Source of the DNA: Ignavibacteria bacterium
Lineage (GTDB): Bacteria > Bacteroidota > Ignavibacteria > Kapaibacteriales > Kapaibacteriaceae
NCBI GenBank assembly: GCA_016873895.1
Contig: VGVV01000001.1
Coordinates: 413,286-477,285, forward strand
DNA length: 64,000 nt
Direction: 5' to 3'
A program made the position numbers and the translations under genes. Below the pieces are notes generated by a model. That model was not told where the DNA came from. It ran no database searches and saw only the letters and a list, made by a program, of their open reading frames with translations. Positions within the stretch are counted from its first letter, which is position 1. Every line of letters starts with the position of its first letter. Below, one piece after another: positions 1-7,588 of this stretch.

Positions 1-971
1 GCCATATAGCTGGCAACGTGATCTATCCCACTGATATTAACAACAACACACTACGGACGATATACCCCCCAGCATCACAGTTTGTTTTCCAAGCAATCAC
101 AAGCATCTTTGGCACACATCCAACTGCATTTAAATTGGGCTGGGTCTTGCTCTGCATTGCACTTGTTGTTGCAACGCTTGCGTTAACATGGGATAAGCCT
201 CAGACAGGTGTCCAATACCTAGCAATACTGCTCTCCCCTATCATGCTGCTGCATGGGTTTCTTGATATCCATGTAGATGTATTGATGGCCTTACTCATAG
301 GAGCTGTGCTACTGCCGATCTTTACGACGCGTTCCCAACGTTTCGTTCAAACAGTGGGGTTCGCCATCGCTATAGCCCTGAAGTACCTCCCGATTTTGTT
401 CATACCAATGTTCTTACATCGCAATGCGAGCAACAAGACGCGCATTCTGCAGGGTGGAATGATATTGGGCATAGTGTCTTTGCTCTTTCTACCATTTCTC
501 ACACCGGGCATGTTCGATGGCCTCGGTGTTTTTGCAGCCAAATGGCAAGGTAATTCACTGCTCGCATATCTTTGGGAACCCTTCATGGGGCCTGCGAATG
601 GCCGCCTCGTACTCTTGGCCTCATCTGTAGTTATGAGCTTTTACTGCATCACTCGCTATCGCGACAACATTGCATATGCAACAAGTCTTGTACTAGCGTC
701 GATATATGTCTTTTCGCCCGTTGTGCATCCATGGTACCTGGCGCTGCCGCTCATACTCTGGGTGGTTGTGCCGTCTCGCACGATTATAGCGTGGACATTT
801 TCAATCTTCACATACGGCTACACATATGCGTTGTACAAAGAGCACGGCGTGTGGGAAGAAGGCACAGGCCTGCTATTCATACAATACTTCGCCGTCTACA
901 TAGCCTACTGGTTTGATGTAACGCGCGGCCCATGGATGCCTAAACCTGGCAGCTCAATTACTGTTTCGTAA
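1..971 (+). CDS. GT-C-type membrane glycosyltransferase (5' end outside window)
   Basis: Polytopic membrane protein with about eight hydrophobic segments. The frame is open from base 3, so the true start lies upstream; the GTG at 18 is only the first in-window start-like codon. A short loop 'IYPPASQ' before a membrane helix is typical of polyprenyl-phosphate-sugar-dependent (GT87/GT39-like) transferases, where the catalytic acidic residue lies in an earlier N-terminal loop, absent here. It presumably adds a hexose to a lipid-linked or surface glycan at the periplasmic face. Its last 14 bases overlap the 3' end of the convergent T9SS gene. Family call moderate; donor and acceptor unknown. Confidence 0.6.
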   Translation, partial: HIAGNVIYPTDINNNTLRTIYPPASQFVFQAITSIFGTHPTAFKLGWVLLCIALVVATLALTWDKPQTGVQYLAILLSPIMLLHGFLDIHVDVLMALLIGAVLLPIFTTRSQRFVQTVGFAIAIALKYLPILFIPMFLHRNASNKTRILQGGMILGIVSLLFLPFLTPGMFDGLGVFAAKWQGNSLLAYLWEPFMGPANGRLVLLASSVVMSFYCITRYRDNIAYATSLVLASIYVFSPVVHPWYLALPLILWVVVPSRTIIAWTFSIFTYGYTYALYKEHGVWEEGTGLLFIQYFAVYIAYWFDVTRGPWMPKPGSSITVS

Positions 972-3036
972 TCAGCATGGTATAGGTTTTGCCTTTGGAG
1001 TTGATGGTAAGTGCATACACTCCTGAGACTCCATCGATTGCAAGGTCTTGTAGTTCTTGGGCCGACTCAATGCGTGCAACGATTCGACCGAGCATGTCCG
1101 ACAAAACAACTTCGGCACCAGCAGCCCCTTGTAGCGTAACAGAACCCGACGTGGGGTTAGGATATACGCTCATTGTAGCCCCATCAATCAGATCTACAAC
1201 ATCTGTAGTTCCGACAAGCAAATTATCAGACCAACGGCTACAGCCAGCTGTATCACTAATGAGAACACGATAGAAGCCGTCGCCTGCGATCTTCACTGTA
1301 CGCGACGTAGCTCCCTTGATTGGTTGACCTTCGCGATACCACTGATAGTTTACAAGGTCTACACTGCATGTAAGCACATCTGCACTACGGGTGATCATAG
1401 GCATCTGTAGGCCCGGCGTAATTGTTATCGTAACAGTATCCGTGTTCTTGACGCAGTCGTCGAAACCCTTGATGCGGCAGTACAGTTTATATGTGCCTTG
1501 CTTGAGTGAGGCCGTACCAAACTTGTAGCTCGTTAGCGGAAGCTTCTCATTATTGAGATACCACTCATACATCGGATAGCCAAAGCGCACTTCGAGTGTT
1601 GTGTCTTGTCCTTCGCAAAGCTTGATGGCATTTGTGCGCGGACGAATCAACGTACTTGGACCACACTCAAGTGCAGCTACAAAACCATCTGTAAAGCGTT
1701 CGCCGGTGATCTTCTCGCCATCAACATACATGTACGTATCGTATGCACCCACCAGATATGGTACATTCTTGCTATCTACTGCTACACCTCTGGCTTCGTC
1801 GTCATACGGGCCGCCGAAAGCACGCATCCAGTCTACCTCTCCATTCGAAAGAATACGAAGCAGGAATCCATCGTCGCCGCCGACGGCATCTTCTGCGAAG
1901 GTTCCCATTACCGTTGTGCTGTCAAACGAGCCCCCTACAAACATGTTGCCCTTTGCATCAGCAAAGATTGTTGTGCCAACATCATTGAAGGTGCCGCCGT
2001 AGTTCTTGAGCAATTCGAACGAGCCATCCTTAGCCATACGAGCAACAAAAACATCGGACCCAAACTCACCATTTGCTTTCAGTGTTTGTGTGCCGAAGTT
2101 CATTGTCTGATTCATTGAGCCAGTGAGAACAAGGCGGCCATCTGGCATTGCGTGGCCTGCGATAACATCGTCTATGCCGCTCCATCCAATGCGTTGGGCC
2201 CATAGCGGCTGCCCGGTAGCGTTCACTGCGCGAACGAAGAAGTCTGCTTTACCAGCATAGCTATCAAACGTTGCATTACCGAAGGTAACCTGTCCGATGA
2301 ATGTTCCGTATGTGTAGACTCGATCTCCGTTAGGGGAGACGGCCACACCTTTTGACATGTCGTTGTCGGATGATCCTGCACCCACAACCCACTGAAACTC
2401 ACCAGATGCGTTCATCTTCGCCACAAAAGCATCAAGCTTGCCTACGGCCTTGTATGACTTTGTACCAAACTTACCTATGCCACCAATACCACCAGAAACA
2501 TAGACGTTGCCTGTTGAATCCACTGCAACATACGGGGCTCCTTCATCGTATGTAGGCGAGCCAAAAACCTTGATCCATTGCACGATACCAAACTTGTCGA
2601 GCTTGGCCACAAACATGTCCATGCTTGATGCATCTGTGCTTTCAACCAGCTCGCCGGCAACTACCGCTTGATCAACAAAGGCGCCACCAAAGTAGTAGTT
2701 GCCCTGTCCGTCAACAACGATGTTTGCAGCTTCATCAACGTCGAAACTTCCGTGTGCAGAGGCATTGATCGCTTGCCCCTTTGATGTAAATCTTCCAGTA
2801 AAAATGTCGTAGTTACCAACGGCTTTGATATCCATGCCTGCAACATTGAGCGAGTCTGAAAAGACGCCAACGGTATGGATATCACCATTGGGTGCTAGAG
2901 CCAGGGCATTGACATCATCGAAGCTGGGACCCGTTATCGTCTTGATCCATGTGTAGCGCTGAGCCGTTGCTGATACAGACAACACAACCATCATGAGAGT
3001 GCACAAGTGCACCATGCGTAGAACAACGTTGTTCAT
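958..3036 (-). CDS. Secreted SBBP-type beta-propeller protein with T9SS sorting domain
   Basis: 692 residues. An N-terminal signal peptide ends near 'SVSATAQ'. Residues about 30-450 are repeats of the SBBP/beta-propeller type ('GNVYVSGG', 'DAFVAKM', 'GDDGFLLRI'), each pairing a 'DxxGNxYxxG' turn with an 'FVAK' strand. Two Ig-like segments with paired Cys follow, then a C-terminal sorting domain beginning 'SVYPNPTSG' near residue 615 and ending 'YTMLITKQ'. The family is exported through the T9SS and cell-surface attached or released; enzymatic activity is not evident. A purine-rich AAAAGGGG lies just before the ATG. nusB ends 16 bases upstream on the same strand. Confidence 0.8.
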   Translation of the reverse strand: MNNVVLRMVHLCTLMMVVLSVSATAQRYTWIKTITGPSFDDVNALALAPNGDIHTVGVFSDSLNVAGMDIKAVGNYDIFTGRFTSKGQAINASAHGSFDVDEAANIVVDGQGNYYFGGAFVDQAVVAGELVESTDASSMDMFVAKLDKFGIVQWIKVFGSPTYDEGAPYVAVDSTGNVYVSGGIGGIGKFGTKSYKAVGKLDAFVAKMNASGEFQWVVGAGSSDNDMSKGVAVSPNGDRVYTYGTFIGQVTFGNATFDSYAGKADFFVRAVNATGQPLWAQRIGWSGIDDVIAGHAMPDGRLVLTGSMNQTMNFGTQTLKANGEFGSDVFVARMAKDGSFELLKNYGGTFNDVGTTIFADAKGNMFVGGSFDSTTVMGTFAEDAVGGDDGFLLRILSNGEVDWMRAFGGPYDDEARGVAVDSKNVPYLVGAYDTYMYVDGEKITGERFTDGFVAALECGPSTLIRPRTNAIKLCEGQDTTLEVRFGYPMYEWYLNNEKLPLTSYKFGTASLKQGTYKLYCRIKGFDDCVKNTDTVTITITPGLQMPMITRSADVLTCSVDLVNYQWYREGQPIKGATSRTVKIAGDGFYRVLISDTAGCSRWSDNLLVGTTDVVDLIDGATMSVYPNPTSGSVTLQGAAGAEVVLSDMLGRIVARIESAQELQDLAIDGVSGVYALTINSKGKTYTMLITKQ

Positions 3037-3051
3037 ACCAATCCCCTTTTA

Positions 3052-3639
3052 TCAGGGCTTGAGTCCCCGACCAGTTTTCAAAATGAGACTATTCGATTGC
3101 AGTTCGTCAATAATGGCATCGAGAATGCCATTGATAAACGTACCACTTTTATCGGTGGAATAGCGCTTTGCCAGCTCAATCACTTCATTAATTGTGACCT
3201 TCACCGGTATTTCTTCGCAGGCCATCAACTCAGATATCGCAAGACGCATAAGGATGATATCGAGAATTGCGATACGATCAAAGTCCCAGTTCTGAGCATG
3301 TTTCTTGATGAGCTCAGTGCTCATCTCCCGATTGGTAACACAGGAACCAATCACATTTCGAGCATATGCGACTTCGTCATCACTCCAACGAATCGGTACA
3401 TCTGCCTCTAGTTCTCGCACCTCGTCGGGATGTAGTATTCGATCACCACTCGTGGACTCTTTGGCATCAAACGTAAACTCGCGATAAAACACATGATTGA
3501 AGGCTACCTCGAGCGATACGTCGCCGCTATCTGTTGCGGCTAATATCTGCAGAACCTTCTCACGTGCCAGATGGCGCGTGCCCTTAATCTTCGAATTACG
3601 ACTGGTTGGAAAGTCGTTCTCGGGTGTATGTGTAGGCAA
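3052..3639 (-). CDS. nusB: Transcription antitermination factor NusB
   Basis: 195 residues, longer than the usual 130-150. The all-helical NusB core is clear: 'RHLAREKVLQIL' near the N-terminus, then 'DRIAILDIILMRLAISEL' and 'PVKVTINEVIELAKRYSTDKSGTFINGILD', the family signature. It binds boxA RNA with NusE (S10) in rRNA antitermination. The extra length comes from about 20 leading residues and an acidic insertion (residues about 55-85) between the first helices. The gene lies 14 bases after the dehydrogenase gene on the same strand. Confidence 0.9.
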   Translation of the reverse strand: MPTHTPENDFPTSRNSKIKGTRHLAREKVLQILAATDSGDVSLEVAFNHVFYREFTFDAKESTSGDRILHPDEVRELEADVPIRWSDDEVAYARNVIGSCVTNREMSTELIKKHAQNWDFDRIAILDIILMRLAISELMACEEIPVKVTINEVIELAKRYSTDKSGTFINGILDAIIDELQSNSLILKTGRGLKP

Positions 3640-3653
3640 AGAAACTCCCTGGT

Positions 3654-4742
3654 TTACACACCACGGATCGTTGGCGACCCGTTGTATGATCCATGAACAT
3701 GGCGCACTTTTCGCAAGCGCTCTTCGGCAAGAGCATTTGATGCTTCAAACGTGGGAATGTCTTTCTTACTTGCGAGTGCAAACACATCCATCGTGATGTC
3801 ATAGACGCCTTCGGCCTGACGCATAACCTTGTCGCGATCGTAGCCTTCTACTTCCGAGGCCACATTCATGAGCCCACCTGAATTCACCACGTAGTCTGGA
3901 GCGTAGAGAATACTCCGGGCCTTGAGGGCTTCACCGTGTTTCTTTTCATCCTTGAGTTGGTTATTCGCGCCACCACATACAATGGCACACTTCAATGCTG
4001 GGATTGTATCGTCATTGATAATAGCACCCAAAGCATTTGGTGAGAAGATGTCGCAATCATGTCCAAATACATCATCCGGAGAGATTACTTCGGCTCCCGT
4101 GCGAGCAGCAAGTGCAGCTGCCTTTTCAGCATAGATATCGGAAACAAAAACCTTGGCTCCATCCTTTACGAGGTGCTCTACAAGGTAGCTAGCAACATTA
4201 CCTGCCCCCTGCACCACAACCTTCTTTCCAGAGAGCGAGTCGCTTCCCCAAGCAGTTTTTGCAGATGCTCGCATTCCCGAGTACACCCCAAACGCTGTTA
4301 CGGGGCTGGGGTCTCCTGAACCACCTGGGCCTCCAACACCAGTAACAAACTTGGTTTCCATGCGAATCCATTCCATGTCGCGCACGCTGGTGCCCACATC
4401 TTCGGCAGTGATGTACTTGCCACGCAGTGAATCTACCATGCGTCCGTATGCACGGAAAAGGGGCTCTGATTTGTCTGTGCGAGAATCGCCGATGATCACT
4501 GCTTTGCCGCCGCCAAGATTTACGCCACTTACGGCCGACTTATATGTCATTCCGCGCGATAAACGCAGAGCGTCGGTGATCGCAGCTTCGTCTGATTCGT
4601 ACTTCCACATACGCGTACCGCCCAGCGCTGGGCCGAGGGAAGTATCATGGATGGCGAGGATGGCACGCAGGCCGGTTATTGGATCGGAACAGAGCACTAC
4701 TTGCTCGTGCCCCATTGATGATAGCGTGTCGAAGATTTGCAT
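3654..4742 (-). CDS. Leu/Phe/Val (branched-chain) amino-acid dehydrogenase
   Basis: 362 residues from the ATG at 4742 ('MQIFDTLSSM'), the family's normal length. An upstream in-frame ATG at 4814 is rejected because it would make the coding region run through a terminator hairpin. N-terminal catalytic domain: 'LGPALGGTRMW', 'MTYKSAVSGVNLGGGKAVI' with the catalytic lysines. C-terminal Rossmann domain: 'VVVQGAGNVASYL'. The family oxidatively deaminates Leu, Val, Ile or Phe with NAD to 2-oxo acids in the cytoplasm, feeding branched-chain fatty-acid primers or amino-acid degradation. Exact substrate preference cannot be read from the sequence. Confidence 0.9.
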   Translation of the reverse strand: MQIFDTLSSMGHEQVVLCSDPITGLRAILAIHDTSLGPALGGTRMWKYESDEAAITDALRLSRGMTYKSAVSGVNLGGGKAVIIGDSRTDKSEPLFRAYGRMVDSLRGKYITAEDVGTSVRDMEWIRMETKFVTGVGGPGGSGDPSPVTAFGVYSGMRASAKTAWGSDSLSGKKVVVQGAGNVASYLVEHLVKDGAKVFVSDIYAEKAAALAARTGAEVISPDDVFGHDCDIFSPNALGAIINDDTIPALKCAIVCGGANNQLKDEKKHGEALKARSILYAPDYVVNSGGLMNVASEVEGYDRDKVMRQAEGVYDITMDVFALASKKDIPTFEASNALAEERLRKVRHVHGSYNGSPTIRGV

Positions 4743-4772
4743 AGAACGAACATGTCTTGAGTGATGAGAGGG

Positions 4773-4808
4773 CAAAAATACGAACGGCCGCCCAATGGAC
4801 GGCCGTTC
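4773..4808 (-). terminator. Rho-independent terminator of the RRM gene
   Basis: On the minus strand a perfect 9-bp stem (GAACGGCCG with CGGCCGTTC, 9-nt loop) is followed by GTATTTTT. It lies 25 bases after the RRM gene stop and before the dehydrogenase ATG at 4742. Confidence 0.85.
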
Positions 4809-4832
4809 TTGCATGTGATCTCGACGTTGTGC

Positions 4833-5111
4833 TTAGTAACGAGGACCACGGTCTTGACGAGGACGCTCTTCACGAGGGCGTGCTTCGTTGACGACCAGCG
4901 GTCGTCCGTTCATGTTGCGGCCATTCATTGCTTCAATAGCCTGGTTGCCAGCGGCAGCGTCCGGCATTTCGACAAAGCCGAACCCGCGCGAACGTCCGGT
5001 GAACTTATCCTTCACAACGGAAGCGGACTGCACGGCGCCGAATTCTGAGAACGCCTTTTGGAGTTCACTATCGTCCATCGAATACGGCAGGTTGCCTACA
5101 TAGATATTCAT
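4833..5111 (-). CDS. Small RNA-binding protein with one RRM
   Basis: 92 residues forming a single RNA recognition motif. RNP-2 is 'IYVGNLPY' at residues 3-10 and RNP-1 is 'RSRGFGFVEM' at residues 40-49, with the exposed aromatics that stack on RNA. The tail is rich in Arg and Pro ('RPREERPRQDRG'), as in the cyanobacterial and Bacteroidota Rbp family, which includes cold-inducible RNA chaperones. It has its own terminator downstream and a 167-base leader region upstream, so it is probably monocistronic. An AAGGG stands before the ATG. Confidence 0.9.
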   Translation of the reverse strand: MNIYVGNLPYSMDDSELQKAFSEFGAVQSASVVKDKFTGRSRGFGFVEMPDAAAGNQAIEAMNGRNMNGRPLVVNEARPREERPRQDRGPRY

Positions 5112-5278
5112 ACAATCGACCCTTCACGGAGCTGTGGACATCACTAGTGTTGAACCATTGAATTACTCTCTACCTAGTGCCCCGAAACGTAGCTCCGCCA
5201 GCGTTTCAGTTCTGCAAGTTACCGTTAAAATCAACCCGTGCAACAAGTTTTCCACAGCTATGTCAAAATTTTACGTGA
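5112..5278. other. Intergenic leader/promoter region of the RRM gene
   Basis: 167 bases between the RRM gene start and the superoxide dismutase stop. It holds an 8-bp palindrome CACTAGTG near 5143-5150 and no supported gene. A long leader would fit cold-shock type post-transcriptional control, but this is inference only. Confidence 0.3.
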
Positions 5279-5989
5279 TTACCGTAAGGAGGCTAGGTTG
5301 CTAGCCACCGCGCCCCAGTTAACAACGTTCCACCAAGCAGCAACATAGTCCGGACGCTTATTCTGGTATTTCAGATAGTAGGCATGCTCCCAAACGTCTA
5401 TTCCGAGAATAGGCGTAGCGCCCCACGACGACAGTTTATGTTGGTTTTCGGCCTGCAAAACGAGTAATCGTTGGTCGTCCTTACGATAATGCAAGAGCGC
5501 CCACCCGCTTCCCTCTACAGCACCTGCTGCAGCACTGAACTGCTTTTTGAAGGCCTCAAAGGATCCAAAACTGTCTACAATCGCTGCGAGAAGGTCGCCC
5601 GTTGGTTCACCACCACCTTCTTTACCCGGTGCCCCCATAACCTTCCAGAACATCGAGTGCAGCCAATGTCCACCACCGTGAAATGCCGCCTGCTTTGACC
5701 AATGCTGAATCAGGGCGTAATCTCCAGATGCCCTAGCCTTGGCAAGCTCCTCCTCGGCCTTGTTGAGTCCGTTTACATAGGCTAGATGATGTTTTCCTTG
5801 GTGGATCTGCATCGTCTGAGCATCTATGTGAGGCTCAAGGGCCTCAAACGCATACGGCAACGCAGGCAGCTCATGCTTGCCCCCTGCAACAACCGGCTCA
5901 AAACCTATCGCATGGAGCGAAGGGGCTGATGTGATCGCCGCAGCTGCGCCAAGCGCTGCAGACGCAAGAAATGAACGTCGTGTGGACAT
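5279..5989 (-). CDS. Exported Fe/Mn superoxide dismutase with Tat signal
   Basis: 236 residues. Residues 1-28 form a twin-arginine signal ('STRRSFLASAAL', then a small-residue hydrophobic stretch), so the enzyme is predicted to fold in the cytoplasm and act in the periplasm or outside. The mature part is a full Fe/Mn SOD. All four metal ligands appear: His in 'MQIHQGKHH', His in 'LHSMFW', Asp and His in 'DVWEHAYYLKYQNKRPDY'. It dismutates superoxide to hydrogen peroxide and oxygen. Most bacterial Fe/Mn-SODs are cytoplasmic, so the Tat signal is the notable point. Iron versus manganese use is not decided here. Confidence 0.92.
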   Translation of the reverse strand: MSTRRSFLASAALGAAAAITSAPSLHAIGFEPVVAGGKHELPALPYAFEALEPHIDAQTMQIHQGKHHLAYVNGLNKAEEELAKARASGDYALIQHWSKQAAFHGGGHWLHSMFWKVMGAPGKEGGGEPTGDLLAAIVDSFGSFEAFKKQFSAAAGAVEGSGWALLHYRKDDQRLLVLQAENQHKLSSWGATPILGIDVWEHAYYLKYQNKRPDYVAAWWNVVNWGAVASNLASLR

Positions 5990-6017
5990 GGGATCCTCGG
6001 GGAAAGAGACGAAATGC

Positions 6018-6056
6018 TAGGTGCAAAGGTACTAGGTACTAGGTACTAGGTACAAA
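6018..6056. repeat. Heptanucleotide array, TAGGTAC family
   Basis: Three perfect tandem TAGGTAC units with degenerate flanking copies (TAGGTGC, AAAGGTAC), just 3' of the fructose bisphosphatase gene. Confidence 0.85.
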
Positions 6057-6070
6057 GGGACGGGAGGGAC
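6057..6070. repeat. GGGACGGGA nonamer repeat
   Basis: A 14-base GGGACGGGAGGGAC block joins the two heptamer arrays. The same core recurs at 20088-20110. Confidence 0.6.
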
Positions 6071-6072
6071 GT

Positions 6073-6110
6073 TCGCTGCTCGCTGTTCGCTACTCGCTAC
6101 TCGCTGCTCG
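6073..6110. repeat. Heptanucleotide array, TCGCTGC/TCGCTAC family
   Basis: Five exact period-7 units (TCGCTGC, TCGCTGT, TCGCTAC, TCGCTAC, TCGCTGC) plus TCG. Read on the minus strand the array encodes the last residues 'RAASSE' and the TAG stop of the fructose bisphosphatase. Confidence 0.9.
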
Positions 6111-7118
6111 TAAAAACTCTTCTACCTCCAAAACGTCTTCTTCACTGCCCATAAAGCATGGTATGTGCTGATGAAGTGATGTGGGTTTTATATCGAGTAC
6201 ACGTTTAACACCATCGCTGGCGCGCCCGCCGGCTTGCTCGATGAGAAATGCCATAGGGTTAACCTCATACACCAAACGCAGCTTTCCATCAGGCATGGAT
6301 GTGTCGCCGGGATACATAAAGATGCCGCCGTAGTGTAGGGTTCTGTGGATGTCTGCAACCATAGTGCCAACATAGCGCAATGAGTATGGTCGAATGCCAT
6401 CGTCTGAGGGCTTTAGCAGATGCGTGACATAGTCTCGCACGCCTTGCGGCCACTTGTGCGCGTTACCGGAGTTCACCGAATAGATCTTTCCACGTTTTGG
6501 AATACGGATCTTCTCATACGTCAGCAGGAATTCTCCGATGGTTGGGTCGAAGGTGAAGACGTCTACCCCATTGCCAGATGAATACACCAACTGCGTGCTT
6601 GAGCCATACATCGCATACCCTGCAGCAACCTGCTTCCAGCCATGTTGCAGACAGTCTTCCAGTGTTCCTGGGGTGTTTAGGGAAGGATCAACTCGCTTAT
6701 AGATTGAGAAGATCGTACCGATCGTGACATTCACATCGATATTCGATGATCCATCGAGTGGATCGAACACCAGAACATACTTGCCCTTGCGATATTCATC
6801 AGGAATGGCGATCATGCCGTCGGCCTCTTCTGAGGCCATCACGCAGAGGTGTCCGCCATGATCCATGGCACGAAAGATGACGTCGTTGGCATGAATGTCC
6901 AGACGCTTAACGCGCTCACCATGGATGTTTGTACCATCGGTCTGACCCAACACGTCGTTTAGTCCAGCGCGGCGCACATCGCGCGCTAGGATGCGCATCG
7001 CTAGTGTAAAGTCGCGCAGAAGGTGGGAAAACTCGCCGGTAGCATCGGGGTGCATCGCCCCCTCTTCGGTGATATGCCGCTCAATCGTGATGAGCTTTGA
7101 GGTTTTGACAATAGGCAT
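6090..7118 (-). CDS. fbp: Fructose-1,6-bisphosphatase, class I
   Basis: 342 residues from the ATG at 7118 ('MPIVKTSKL'). The longer frame to 7160 would overlap the upstream universal stress gene, so it is rejected. Metal and phosphate site 'FDPLDGSSNIDVN', substrate loop 'YVGTMVADIHRTLHYGG' and 'EVNPMAFLIEQAGG' identify the class I enzyme, which hydrolyses fructose 1,6-bisphosphate in gluconeogenesis. The final residues 'RAASSE' and the stop are written by a TCGCTAC-type heptamer array, so the native C-terminus was probably replaced or extended by the repeat. The universal stress gene ends 11 bases upstream. Confidence 0.95.
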   Translation of the reverse strand: MPIVKTSKLITIERHITEEGAMHPDATGEFSHLLRDFTLAMRILARDVRRAGLNDVLGQTDGTNIHGERVKRLDIHANDVIFRAMDHGGHLCVMASEEADGMIAIPDEYRKGKYVLVFDPLDGSSNIDVNVTIGTIFSIYKRVDPSLNTPGTLEDCLQHGWKQVAAGYAMYGSSTQLVYSSGNGVDVFTFDPTIGEFLLTYEKIRIPKRGKIYSVNSGNAHKWPQGVRDYVTHLLKPSDDGIRPYSLRYVGTMVADIHRTLHYGGIFMYPGDTSMPDGKLRLVYEVNPMAFLIEQAGGRASDGVKRVLDIKPTSLHQHIPCFMGSEEDVLEVEEFLRAASSE

Positions 7119-7129
7119 AGGGCTTGTGA

Positions 7130-7573
7130 TCAGTCCATACGAACAGAAAGCACTGGGCATGGGGCTTTACGGAGCACGCGCTCAGTGGTGCTTCCAAACA
7201 GGAAGTGCTCCAAGCCACTGCGCCCGTGGGTACCGATAGCAATAATACTGATGTCGTTGTTCTTAGCATAGTTGCAGATTTCGTCGCTAGCACGACCCTT
7301 GACAATCTTTGTCACAACCTTAAACCCTTCGGCCGTGTGCTGCTCGGCGATGCCATCGATCTGCTTCTTGGTGTTTGCCTCGAGCTCCTTCTCAATATCG
7401 GCAAAGCCAACCTGTGCAAAGCTCCAGTCGGCTGGATACACAACGGGCTCGACTACATGCATAATGTGGAGCACAGCGTTGCTCCCACGTGCGATCTCTT
7501 TTGCAACCCCAAGGGCCTTTGCGGCGTTTTCAGAAAAGTCCGTTGGTACGAGAAGTGCAGAAACGGTAAGCAT
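7130..7573 (-). CDS. Universal stress protein (UspA family, ATP-binding type)
   Basis: 147 residues, one Usp domain. The nucleotide-binding signature G-2x-G-9x-G(S/T) is complete in 'GTHGRSGLEHFLFGSTTERV', so this is the ATP-binding class; the N-terminal strand 'ALLVPTDFSENA' is typical. The family supports survival under stress or growth arrest in the cytoplasm. It sits upstream of fbp on the same strand and is divergent from the large operon at 7.6 kb. Confidence 0.92.
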   Translation of the reverse strand: MLTVSALLVPTDFSENAAKALGVAKEIARGSNAVLHIMHVVEPVVYPADWSFAQVGFADIEKELEANTKKQIDGIAEQHTAEGFKVVTKIVKGRASDEICNYAKNNDISIIAIGTHGRSGLEHFLFGSTTERVLRKAPCPVLSVRMD

Positions 7574-7588
7574 GGCTTTTGGTAGTTT

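Noticed and set aside
4743..4814. Longer N-terminus for the branched-chain dehydrogenase
   Set aside because: It would translate through the RRM gene's terminator hairpin and exceed the family length; the ATG at 4742 fits.
5131..5260. DnaA-box-like sequences (TTTTCCACA near 5250) as a replication origin
   Set aside because: Only one or two weak matches, no AT-rich unwinding region and no origin-associated genes.
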